Shown here: one piece after another, positions 1 through 7,672 of the stretch | How positions within the stretch are numbered: position 1 is the first letter of the stretch | Layout of the letters: every line of letters begins with the position of its first letter | NCBI RefSeq assembly: GCF_947495315.1 | Contig: NZ_CANLYD010000014.1 | Span: 1 to 64,000 of the forward strand | Origin: an uncultured Aquimarina sp. | Lineage (GTDB): Bacteria; Bacteroidota; Bacteroidia; Flavobacteriales; Flavobacteriaceae | Direction: 5' to 3' | Length of the DNA: 64,000 bases | The notes under the pieces: model-generated | What the model was told of the DNA's origin: nothing | Database searches by the model: none | What the model saw: only the letters and a program-made list of their open reading frames with translations | Program-made: the position numbers and the translations under genes

Positions 1-266
1 CCAAAAACAAATGTTTTTATTTTCAAGTCTTCCAGTTGAACACCAAAATTTGTTACTTTATCACAAATATCAACCTTCAGAGTATTTTCTATTAAATTCA
101 GAATACTATCCGGTTTCGAGTCTAATTTGAATTCAAAAAGTTTTAATTCCGTATTTGGTTCTATTAGTTTAAGTTGATTTTTACAGTATCCTGATTTAAA
201 ATCATTCCCGCAACTATAAATTAGTATTGTAAGTATCAATAATCCAATAAAACTTATTTTTTTCAT
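1..266 (-). CDS. Partial lipoprotein, cut by window edge
   Basis: An open frame reads leftward from an ATG at 266 off the window edge, giving 88 residues. It begins MKKISFIGLLILTILIYSCG, a short signal peptide ending in a lipobox with a lipidation Cys at about residue 19. The rest (acidic, rich in Leu and Lys, with two further Cys) resembles no family I know. The ATG lies only about 9 bases from the end of the inverted-repeat element at 275-444, leaving no room for its own promoter, as in a cassette array. Function unknown; the outer-membrane or periplasmic lipoprotein location is inferred from the lipobox. Confidence 0.7.
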   Translation of the reverse strand, partial: MKKISFIGLLILTILIYSCGNDFKSGYCKNQLKLIEPNTELKLFEFKLDSKPDSILNLIENTLKVDICDKVTNFGVQLEDLKIKTFVF

Positions 267-274
267 AATGATGT

Positions 275-444
275 ACAACGTTTAATATATGTGTCGTAGC
301 AGGGCAAAATGTTACCCTGATTTTCGATATTTCTGCGCATTGGTTGCTACTTTTTCCAGTTTTGCAAACATTGCGCCATTGCAAAAATACTTAGACCATT
401 CGATTTATCACTTAGCTGCTATGATCACATATATGGTGTTACCC
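275..444 (-). repeat. attC-like foldable element A (long form)
   Basis: The two ends are imperfect inverted repeats. The left arm at 276-302 and the right arm at 416-441 pair through ATATATGTG and then TAGCAG, with AAC and GTT triplets at the outer ends. About 110 bases lie between the arms and contain a small CAGGG/CCCTG hairpin. Read with the genes (minus strand), the element starts with TAACAC a few bases after the stop of the 449-886 gene and ends with CGTTGT just before the next ATG. This is the position of attC relative to a gene cassette. The flanking R-box bases do not match the canonical integron consensus. Confidence 0.6.
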
Positions 445-448
445 ACAT

Positions 449-886
449 TTATTTTTCCATTCGACTAAATTCAATTCTTTCCGTTTCGCAATTACCTAAG
501 TTAGTTCTCCCCCAAACGTATTCCGTCAAGTTTTCACAATCAACGTATATTTTTCCGTTTTGGATTTTAAAACTTTTAAGTTTAGGTCTTTTTGATGGTG
601 GAAAATTAGTTTCCAGTTCTGTTATTAAAATTTCATTGTCTTTTATGTTAATCGTTCCATTAACTGACATTTTACGGTTTTTGCTTTCCTCAAGAGTTTC
701 TTCAGAGTCAGATATTGGCCATTCATTCAGGACAAAGATTTGTATTGAGTCCATTTCAGAATTTATATAAAGTTCATAAAACAAATCATTATTCTCCGCT
801 TTGAAATTCCCTCCGTTTTTGAATCCTGTTTTATTGCAACTTTGAAGTAATAAAATCAGAAATAGTATTGACAATTTTCTTTTCAT
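449..886 (-). CDS. Small lipoprotein of unknown function (cassette gene)
   Basis: 145 residues. The N-terminus has a charged start, a Leu-rich segment and the lipobox LLLQSC, so the mature protein should start at Cys17 and sit in an envelope membrane. The remainder looks like a small soluble beta-rich domain with two more Cys near the C-terminus (about residues 117 and 133). I recognise no family. Both sides carry inverted-repeat elements (275-444 and 910-974); the gap from the upstream element to the ATG is about 24 bases and from the stop to the downstream element about 5 bases. The gene therefore looks like a promoterless cassette read from upstream. Confidence 0.75.
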   Translation of the reverse strand: MKRKLSILFLILLLQSCNKTGFKNGGNFKAENNDLFYELYINSEMDSIQIFVLNEWPISDSEETLEESKNRKMSVNGTINIKDNEILITELETNFPPSKRPKLKSFKIQNGKIYVDCENLTEYVWGRTNLGNCETERIEFSRMEK

Positions 887-909
887 TCTACGTTTTGTCT
901 AATTGTGGG

Positions 910-974
910 TAACGATTAATATAACAAACGTTGCTGACTCGAAGAGCAGCTATGTTTTGTTATATAGTGTTATA
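910..974 (-). repeat. attC-like foldable element B
   Basis: A 65-base imperfect palindrome. The arms 910-936 and 947-974 share TAAC at the tip, a 10-base stem ATATAACAAA, and GCTG next to a short loop. Element A has the same architecture but a different stem sequence (ATATATGTG), with both strands of the stem changed together, so pairing rather than sequence is conserved. In gene orientation it begins 8 bases after the stop of the 982-2118 gene, starts TAACAC and ends ATATTAATCGTTAC. Element D at 58183-58247 is nearly the same sequence in the same relation to its upstream gene. Confidence 0.7.
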
Positions 975-981
975 AGCTTTT

Positions 982-2118
982 TTACTTTTCAGATTCCAAT
1001 TTTTCCAGTCTTGATTGTAATTCAAGGAGTTTTTTATTTTGATCTTTTAATACTTCAATTTCTTTTTGCTGTTGAATTGTATAAAGAGTCAATTCCTCGA
1101 TTTTTTGGAGTAACTTAGAATCCATTTCACCTAGGAAAATTCCATTTTCTTCTACTTCCTTTGCACTTGGTATATCTTTTAAATGACCATTTTCTTCGAT
1201 ATGATTTTCTACTTCTTTAAGTGTTGGTAATTTGTAATTGTCATAGAAAACAAAGTCTGACCAACCAGTCTCTACTTTTATTTCTTTTGCTCTTATTTTT
1301 CCATTTACTGCCAGTTTCCAAGCCCCTGGGTTAATTGTTCCAATTCCCACATTACCTCCGTGAGGTTGGATTAAAGTGTTTTTCCAACCTGTACCTTGAT
1401 CAACTGAAACCATAACTCCAGCGTCAATATTCTTATCGTACCCAAGAGAAATAGTTTTTGTAATATCAGAAGGATCTGCAACAGCTAAGACTTTTGGAAT
1501 ACTTGGACCTTCTACTTGATTAGTCCCAGATATAAACAAGGTAGACAACGGGTTTGTTGTTCCAATGCCTATTTTTCCGTTTTTTAAATTCATTAAATTT
1601 TCATTTAACCCACCGTTTCCACTAATGTTAAAAGCTCCACTAAACCCTGTTTCTTTTATTGAAAAGCTGTTATCTTCATTTGGAATTAATCTCCAACTTT
1701 TATTAATATTTGGATTGGTAATTCTTAATCCTCCATTAACTTCTAGTTTTTCATTAGGTGTAGTTGTTCCAATTCCAATATTACCGTTACTTGTAATTCT
1801 CATTTTTTCGAAATCACCTCCTCTAGTGGAGAAAGTCATAGCTCCAGCACCTAAAGCAGTATTCTCTATACCTAAAGAGCCATATTTGGTATTAGTAGTA
1901 GTTGTTACAAAGTCAATTACGGATTTGGTCCCAATTGTAGCATTTTTGTTCTTAATAGTAATTCCAACCTCCCCTCCTGGATTTATGTCCTCAATTTGCA
2001 ATCTGGATATAGGCGTGGTTGTTCCTATTCCGATATATCCATTTGGTAGTTCAGTAATTTGAGAATTTGCTCCAAAAGTAACTGCTATTAAAGCAATTAT
2101 TAATGTTGTTTTTTTCAT
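982..2118 (-). CDS. Secreted tail-fibre-like protein with GIGTTxP repeats
   Basis: 378 residues with a signal peptide (cleavage after about residue 19). The motif GIGTTTP or a variant occurs four times (about residues 30, 115, 185 and 258), each followed by a short 'x-L-x-V/I-x-G' strand. This is the repeat of Bacteroidetes proteins annotated as tail fibre or cell-surface proteins. The C-terminus has the family's usual ending: a WxDFVF segment, LPTLKEVE, HLKDIPSAKEV, LGEMDSKLLQKIEEL, then a coiled coil of about 45 residues. By family analogy it forms a trimeric surface fibre; function otherwise unknown. It is the most upstream gene of the minus-strand array and is followed by element B. Confidence 0.8.
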   Translation of the reverse strand: MKKTTLIIALIAVTFGANSQITELPNGYIGIGTTTPISRLQIEDINPGGEVGITIKNKNATIGTKSVIDFVTTTTNTKYGSLGIENTALGAGAMTFSTRGGDFEKMRITSNGNIGIGTTTPNEKLEVNGGLRITNPNINKSWRLIPNEDNSFSIKETGFSGAFNISGNGGLNENLMNLKNGKIGIGTTNPLSTLFISGTNQVEGPSIPKVLAVADPSDITKTISLGYDKNIDAGVMVSVDQGTGWKNTLIQPHGGNVGIGTINPGAWKLAVNGKIRAKEIKVETGWSDFVFYDNYKLPTLKEVENHIEENGHLKDIPSAKEVEENGIFLGEMDSKLLQKIEELTLYTIQQQKEIEVLKDQNKKLLELQSRLEKLESEK

Positions 2119-2427
2119 AATGTTTTTTTGTTTATTAATGATCTATATAAGTAAGTGTCTCATTATTTTAAATTGTTACTACTAAATTATGAGAAATTGC
2201 TTATAACATGGTTATATACGTACTAGTACGCATATTTCTTTTATATATTCAATTATAAACGATTACAAACGTATAATAAACGTTTAATTCTACGGTTAAT
2301 TTTTAGTATCCGCTCAGAAAGTAACGTAAAATTCCCTACATCACAAAATAAGATGGATATGAACAAGGTGTTTTGTACTATATTTCCTGGATTAAGAATA
2401 AGATCTGATATAGTAACCTTGGATTGG
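2119..2427. other. Intergenic region between array and kinase
   Basis: 309 bases, very AT-rich. It lies upstream of the 982-2118 gene and downstream of the kinase, so it should hold the promoter that drives the small-gene array. A perfect 12-base palindrome, CGTACTAGTACG, lies at 2219-2230. A pair of ACGTTT/AAACGT-like words lies near 2258-2290. I see no open frame, no convincing terminator and no copy of the inverted-repeat element. Confidence 0.5.
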
Positions 2428-4650
2428 TTAGGTATTCGTCTCAGAACTGTTAATGATCAAATTTTTATGGATAGCATCTCTAAGATCATTTTTGTTTAGC
2501 GGTTTATTGATGAGGTCATTCATACCTGCTTTTTTACATTCATCTCCTACTTCGCTTAATTCTGAAGCAGTTAAGGCAATAATAGGTGTAGTTGTATCAA
2601 ATTCCCGAATTTTTAATGTCGCCTGCATACCGTCTAGCACAGGCATATTAATATCCATCAGCACTAAATCAAAAGTTTGGTTTTTCAAAATTTGAACAGC
2701 TTCCAATCCGTTTTCTACCATCGTACAATCACAACCAATATTTTTTAATAGGTTTTTGGTAACCAATTGATTTACCTTATTATCTTCTGCAACTAGAATT
2801 TTTGCAGAGATACTTCCTGTTTTTTCTGGATTTTTAGAATCACTTACTATATCATTTAGACAATCTTCAATCTCCACGTCTAGATCAAAGTAAAATATGG
2901 ATCCTACATCTTTTTTGCTTTCGAAATGAATCTGACTACCCATTACCTGAACCAGATTTTTAACAATAGATAATCCTAGACCAGTTCCTTGTTTATTGTC
3001 ATACACACTGCCGATTTGAGAAAACTCTTCAAATATGTATTCTTTGTGGTCTTCTGGTACTCCCATACCTGTATCTTCTACCTCATACCGAAGTCTAACA
3101 GTTTTCGTATCTGTCGATAAAGGTTTAATTCGGAGCCAGATTTTTCCTTTATCCGTGAATTTGATAGCATTCCCAATTAAATTAATCAAAACTTCGGATA
3201 TTCGTAATGCATCAATATTAACTAGTTTAGGGATGCTATGGTTATACTCCAGAATTAATTGATTTTCCTTTTTTTGAGCTTGGTACTCAAAAGATTGTAA
3301 AATGTTTTGAGATAATGAAAATAGATCTGTGGGAGTCTTGACGAGTTCTCTTTCTTCAGAATCTATCTTACTTATTTTTAGCACCTTATTGACTAAATCT
3401 AACAGGTAATCTGCAGAAAATTTCAATGAATTAAGTAGTTTTTTATCTTTTTCTGTTTTTGCATCATTCTCTAACAAAATAGAAGAAATACCGACTACAC
3501 CATACAATGGTGTTCTTAATTCGTGACTAATAGTGGATATAAATTGCGATTTAATCTTACTTAACTGTTCGGCTTGTACCTTAGCTTCTTGGAGTTCAGC
3601 GTTTTTGATTTCCAGAATCTCGGATATTTTTTTCTTAGATTTATATCCTCTGTAATAAAAGAAAACAATTCCTGCTAATAAAAGTAAGCCTACGAAAGAA
3701 ATATAATTAATAGTTTTATTATTCTTGGCAATGTTTTTTAATAATTGTTTTTCTCTTCCGGCAGTTTCTAATTCTTGTTCATACTGATCAATTTTGAATT
3801 GAATTTTTGCCGTTTCTTCATTTTTTATTCTTGCCTCTTTAAAAACTTTGAGCTCACTTGCATAGAACTTTTTTAAATCTGCATTTGCTTTGGGATAATC
3901 CCCAAAATTTTCATACATCTGCGCTCTATATCGATAGAAATAACTTTTCCCCTTTTGCCAATATGCTTCTTCGCTTTCCAGAGTTTGAAACATTTTCTCA
4001 AAGTTTTCTTCGGCCTTTTTGAGATTCCCTAAATATGCATAATTACGTGCTCTAACAAGATGTAATGAGCTTTTTCCTAATATGTCATCTTGATGAATAG
4101 TACTGGCAATACTATCCACTTCTTTTAGATAAGGTGCAGCTTCATCAAAGCGATTCAGATCCATATAGGTCCAGATCAAATTGGTAAGCGGAATGATAAA
4201 GTTGTTTGACGGGACCTTACCTCTTGCTATATCTGCTCCTCTTTTATAATAAATCAAAGCATTTTCATAGTCTTCATTATCCTCATAATATAGATTAGCT
4301 AAGCTTTGCAAAATATAGGGCAATAATCTTTTAGACTCTGATTTGTCGCTGTACTCCAGCGCTTTTTGCAAATGTGTTTTCGCATTTTCATAGTCAATAA
4401 TTTCGTATTGTACATTACCCATTACTAAGTAAGAATGGGATAAATAATGATAATGATTAAGTTTTTTTGCAATAGTCGTGGCCTTGAAAGCTAGTTCTAG
4501 GGCTTTGTACATCTCGTTCTCCATCATTAACTCCTCTGATGTTCTGATAAGAACCTCTAAGGTGTCAATTTTCTCAAAAGACGGTCTTTCTTGCGAAAAG
4601 GAAGTTAGAGAAAGAATAAAAATAAATATGTAAATAGTATTTCTTTTCAA
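2428..4650 (-). CDS. TPR hybrid sensor histidine kinase / response regulator (copy 1)
   Basis: About 740 residues from a TTG start at 4650. An in-frame ATG at 4707 exists, but TTG places a clean signal peptide (KRNTIYIFIF...SFSQ) at the N-terminus and matches the paralogue at 5183-7399. Order: signal peptide, periplasmic TPR helices (about 30-280), one membrane helix (about 314-332), short coiled coil, HisKA with His376 in SHELRTP, HATPase with Asn494 (N box), DTGMG and GTGLGL, then a receiver domain with Asp666 in LMDINMP and Lys716. It should autophosphorylate and pass phosphate to its own receiver. No DNA-binding output is present, so a partner must act downstream. Confidence 0.9.
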   Translation of the reverse strand: MKRNTIYIFIFILSLTSFSQERPSFEKIDTLEVLIRTSEELMMENEMYKALELAFKATTIAKKLNHYHYLSHSYLVMGNVQYEIIDYENAKTHLQKALEYSDKSESKRLLPYILQSLANLYYEDNEDYENALIYYKRGADIARGKVPSNNFIIPLTNLIWTYMDLNRFDEAAPYLKEVDSIASTIHQDDILGKSSLHLVRARNYAYLGNLKKAEENFEKMFQTLESEEAYWQKGKSYFYRYRAQMYENFGDYPKANADLKKFYASELKVFKEARIKNEETAKIQFKIDQYEQELETAGREKQLLKNIAKNNKTINYISFVGLLLLAGIVFFYYRGYKSKKKISEILEIKNAELQEAKVQAEQLSKIKSQFISTISHELRTPLYGVVGISSILLENDAKTEKDKKLLNSLKFSADYLLDLVNKVLKISKIDSEERELVKTPTDLFSLSQNILQSFEYQAQKKENQLILEYNHSIPKLVNIDALRISEVLINLIGNAIKFTDKGKIWLRIKPLSTDTKTVRLRYEVEDTGMGVPEDHKEYIFEEFSQIGSVYDNKQGTGLGLSIVKNLVQVMGSQIHFESKKDVGSIFYFDLDVEIEDCLNDIVSDSKNPEKTGSISAKILVAEDNKVNQLVTKNLLKNIGCDCTMVENGLEAVQILKNQTFDLVLMDINMPVLDGMQATLKIREFDTTTPIIALTASELSEVGDECKKAGMNDLINKPLNKNDLRDAIHKNLIINSSETNT

Positions 4651-5182
4651 TGCAAAACAATTTTTAGTAAAAATAGATATAGTAAACAAGAAAGTTTCAT
4701 ATCCCATTTTAAATTACGTAAGCCACAATATTTCGAGTTAGATTTGAACAGACTTTTACAGCTAAATTGTTTTTAAGAGTCATATAATTTAATGAAATTA
4801 TAGGGTTTTTCTGTTATAATTTAAAAGAAAACTAATGATTATACATTCTTATTTGTTGTTAAAAAGGGGATATTTCCTCTTTTTTTTGACAAGTGTAGTT
4901 GAATGAATTAAATATGTTCCGAAACCTAGTACTAGAGAATTAAATGTAAGGTCATTACAAAAAACTTTGAAGTGGTTCAAAAGATTGTTTCTTTAATGAG
5001 TAGATTTATGAATCTTGACTTACTAAATAGATATAGGAAAATAATAAATACTTATTTCTAGTTCACGGAAAACAAAATAAAATAATGAAATTAGATTTAA
5101 ACAAAGAAGTATCAAGAATGGAAGAATTTTTCACATCATTTTATTAACCATTTATTGTTGTTAAATACTGTGATCCTGTGTT
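4651..5182. other. Spacer between tandem kinases with possible peptide-promoter remnant
   Basis: About 530 bases without a convincing gene. GGGGATATTTCC at 4866-4877, followed by a T-rich tract, resembles the block upstream of the GG-peptide gene at 60886 and the orphan copy at 58545. A nine-codon frame starting ATGTTCCGAAAC follows at about 4915 and could be the decayed start of a similar leader, but the match is weak. A 20-codon frame at 5085-5147 has no support. It otherwise holds the upstream region of the kinase at 2428-4650. Confidence 0.35.
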
Positions 5183-7399
5183 TTAGATTTCGTTTTCAGG
5201 ACTATTAATGATTAAGTTTTTATGGATCGCATTTCTAAGGTCGTTTTTGTTTAACGGTTTATTGATGAGGTCATTCATACCAGCTTTTTTACATTCATCT
5301 CCTACTTCACTTAATTCTGAAGCAGTTAATGCAATAATAGGTGTAGTTGTATCAAATTCCCGAATTTTTAATGTCGCCTGCATACCATCAAGGACAGGCA
5401 TATTAATATCCATTAGGACTAAATCGAAAGTTTGCTTTTTCAAAATTTGAACAGCTTCAAATCCGTTTTCTACCATCGTACAATTACAACCAATGTTTTT
5501 TAATAGGTTTTTAGTAACCAATTGATTTACCTTATTATCTTCTGCAACTAGAATTTTTGCAGAGATACTTCCTGTTTTTTTCAAATTTTCCGAATCACTT
5601 ACTATATCATTTAGACAATCTTCAATCTCCACGTCTAGATCAAAATGAAATATGGATCCTACATCTTTTTTGCTTTCGAAATGAATCTGACTACCCATTA
5701 CCTGAACCAGATTTTTAACAATAGATAATCCTAGACCAGTTCCTTGTTTATTGTCATATACACTACCGATTTGAGAAAACTCTTCAAATATGTATTCTTT
5801 CTGATCTTCTGGCACTCCCATACCTGTATCTTCTACCTCATAACGAATTCTAACGGTCTTCATATCTGTGGATAACTGTTTGATTCGGAGCCATATTTTT
5901 CCTTTATCTGTAAACTTAATAGCATTCCCAATTAAATTGATCAAAACCTCGGATATTCGTAATGCATCAATATTAACTAGTTTAGGGATACTATGGTTAT
6001 ACTCCAGAATTAATTCATTATCCTTTTTTTGAGCTTGGTACTCAAAAGATTGTAGAATGTTTTGAGATAAAGAAAATAGATCCGTTGGAGTCTTGGTAAG
6101 CTCTTTTTTCTCGGAGTCTATTTTGCTTATTTTCAAAACCTTATTAACTAAATCGAGCAGGTAATCTGCAGAAAATTTTAGTGAGTTTAGTAATTTTTTA
6201 TCTTTTGCCGATTTAGTGTCATTTTCTAACAAAATAGAAGAAATACCGACTACACCATACAATGGTGTTCTTAATTCGTGACTAATAGTGGATATAAATT
6301 GCGATTTAATCTTACTTAACTGTTCGGCTTGCGCCTTAGCTTCATAGAGTTCCGTATTCTTTAATTCAAGAATTTCACTAATTTTTTTCTTAGATCGATA
6401 AGCTCTAAAATAAAAAAATAATACTCCGATCAATAGTAATAGGGCTGCGGAGGATATAAAAATAATAATTTTGTTGTTTTTATCAATGTCTAGTAATAAG
6501 GCCTTTTCCCTTTTGGCTACCTCAAGCTCTCTTTCATATTCATCTACCTTAAATCTGAACTTTGCAATTTCCTCGTTCTTGGTTTTTGCGTTTTCAAAAA
6601 CTTTATGGTCATTTTTCAATAATTTTTTAAGATCCTGTGTAGCTTTGAAATAATCCCCTATATTCTCATACATTTGTGATCTATAGTCATAAAAATAACT
6701 TTTACCTTTAACCCAGTAGCTTTCTTTTTCTAATTGTTTCAAAGATTCGCTAAAAGCTTGTTCAGCTTTACCGATTTCTTTATTGTTGGAATAGTCTCTT
6801 GCCTTAAGAAGGAACAAGGAGCTCCTGTCTACTTGTAAGCTATCTGGAATTGTTTTTTCAATACTATCTGCTTTTTTAAGATAAGGTTTTGCTTCGTCAA
6901 ATCTATTAAGATCCATATAAGTCCATATCAAATTATGTAAAGTAATCTGATAATTATCTGGATAGCGTTCTTTATTAGTTAGTTCTAGTGCTCTTTTGTA
7001 ATAAACCAGAGCATTTTTAAAGTCCTTATTGTCATCATAATATATATTAGCAAGGCTATGTAATATGGCAGGTAGGAGTATTTTTTCTTCTGTTTTTTCT
7101 GTATATTCTAAAGATTTTAGCAGATTTTTTTTAGCATTTTTATAATCTATGATTTCATGTTGAATTGTTCCCATTATCATATAGGAACTCGATATGTAAT
7201 AATTATCTTGTACTTCGTGTGCATAACTAACAGCTTTAAATGCGTATTCCAAAGCCTTATACATATCGTTTTTGTAGCTTAACTCTTCTGCAGTTTTTAA
7301 CAAATAATCGATACTGTCATTTTTTTCAAAAGAAATATTTTCCTGTGATAAAGAAGAATAGGAAATAAAAACTATAAATAGAAAATAATATTTTTTCAA
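5183..7399 (-). CDS. TPR hybrid sensor histidine kinase / response regulator (copy 2)
   Basis: About 738 residues from TTG at 7399 (GTG at 7402 is also possible). There is no ATG near the signal peptide (KKYYFLFIVFISYSSLSQ), and the longest frame (GTG at 7705) would run across the divergent pbpC start. Architecture equals copy 1: signal peptide, TPR helices, one membrane helix, HisKA (His374), HATPase (Asn492, DTGMG, GTGLGL) and receiver (Asp664). The kinase and receiver halves of the two copies are nearly identical, even at the DNA level, while the TPR halves have diverged clearly. The pair probably senses different inputs with the same output. Confidence 0.9.
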   Translation of the reverse strand: MKKYYFLFIVFISYSSLSQENISFEKNDSIDYLLKTAEELSYKNDMYKALEYAFKAVSYAHEVQDNYYISSSYMIMGTIQHEIIDYKNAKKNLLKSLEYTEKTEEKILLPAILHSLANIYYDDNKDFKNALVYYKRALELTNKERYPDNYQITLHNLIWTYMDLNRFDEAKPYLKKADSIEKTIPDSLQVDRSSLFLLKARDYSNNKEIGKAEQAFSESLKQLEKESYWVKGKSYFYDYRSQMYENIGDYFKATQDLKKLLKNDHKVFENAKTKNEEIAKFRFKVDEYERELEVAKREKALLLDIDKNNKIIIFISSAALLLLIGVLFFYFRAYRSKKKISEILELKNTELYEAKAQAEQLSKIKSQFISTISHELRTPLYGVVGISSILLENDTKSAKDKKLLNSLKFSADYLLDLVNKVLKISKIDSEKKELTKTPTDLFSLSQNILQSFEYQAQKKDNELILEYNHSIPKLVNIDALRISEVLINLIGNAIKFTDKGKIWLRIKQLSTDMKTVRIRYEVEDTGMGVPEDQKEYIFEEFSQIGSVYDNKQGTGLGLSIVKNLVQVMGSQIHFESKKDVGSIFHFDLDVEIEDCLNDIVSDSENLKKTGSISAKILVAEDNKVNQLVTKNLLKNIGCNCTMVENGFEAVQILKKQTFDLVLMDINMPVLDGMQATLKIREFDTTTPIIALTASELSEVGDECKKAGMNDLINKPLNKNDLRNAIHKNLIINSPENEI

Positions 7400-7672
7400 C
7401 ACAAAAAAGATTTTATCAAATGGATAACAGACCTTAAAATGTACAGATGCTTTCTTGTAGCACTTGTAGTAATTGTTATTATCAAAAGGATTCGTGTGAA
7501 GAATAATACCTGATAAATGCAAAATCCCATAAGTTAGCGAATTTATGTATTCTTTTGATATAATTAAGAAAGAAAAATTTACGAAAGGAATTTTTTCATA
7601 GACTATAAAGAATCTTTTATTTACATAAATTTTAGTACCATTGTCTAAATATATTAATTGTCGGTAATAGTG

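Noticed and set aside
903..1118. Plus-strand frame of 71 codons across element B and the end of the fibre-like gene
   Set aside because: It overlaps a well-supported minus-strand gene and the palindrome; the composition is that of an antisense shadow.
1565..2062. Plus-strand frame of 165 codons inside the GIGTTxP gene
   Set aside because: It is the reverse reading of repeated Gly/Ile/Thr codons; no start context and no family.
1..2118. A true integron with canonical attC sites
   Set aside because: No integrase gene is visible and the R-box flanks do not match RYYYAAC/GTTRRRY; only the looser attC-like description is supported.
2219..2230. CGTACTAGTACG palindrome as a phage or plasmid attachment site
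   Set aside because: No repeat partner, no integrase and no flanking mobile gene; more likely a regulatory site or chance.
4866..4945. A fifth GG-peptide gene between the kinases, starting MFRNLVLEN
   Set aside because: Only the upstream word and the first residues resemble the family; stops follow at once and no core is recognisable.
5085..5147. 20-codon frame MKLDLNKEVSRMEEFFTSFY between the two kinases
   Set aside because: Too short, no leader motif, no terminator; only chance support in AT-rich DNA.
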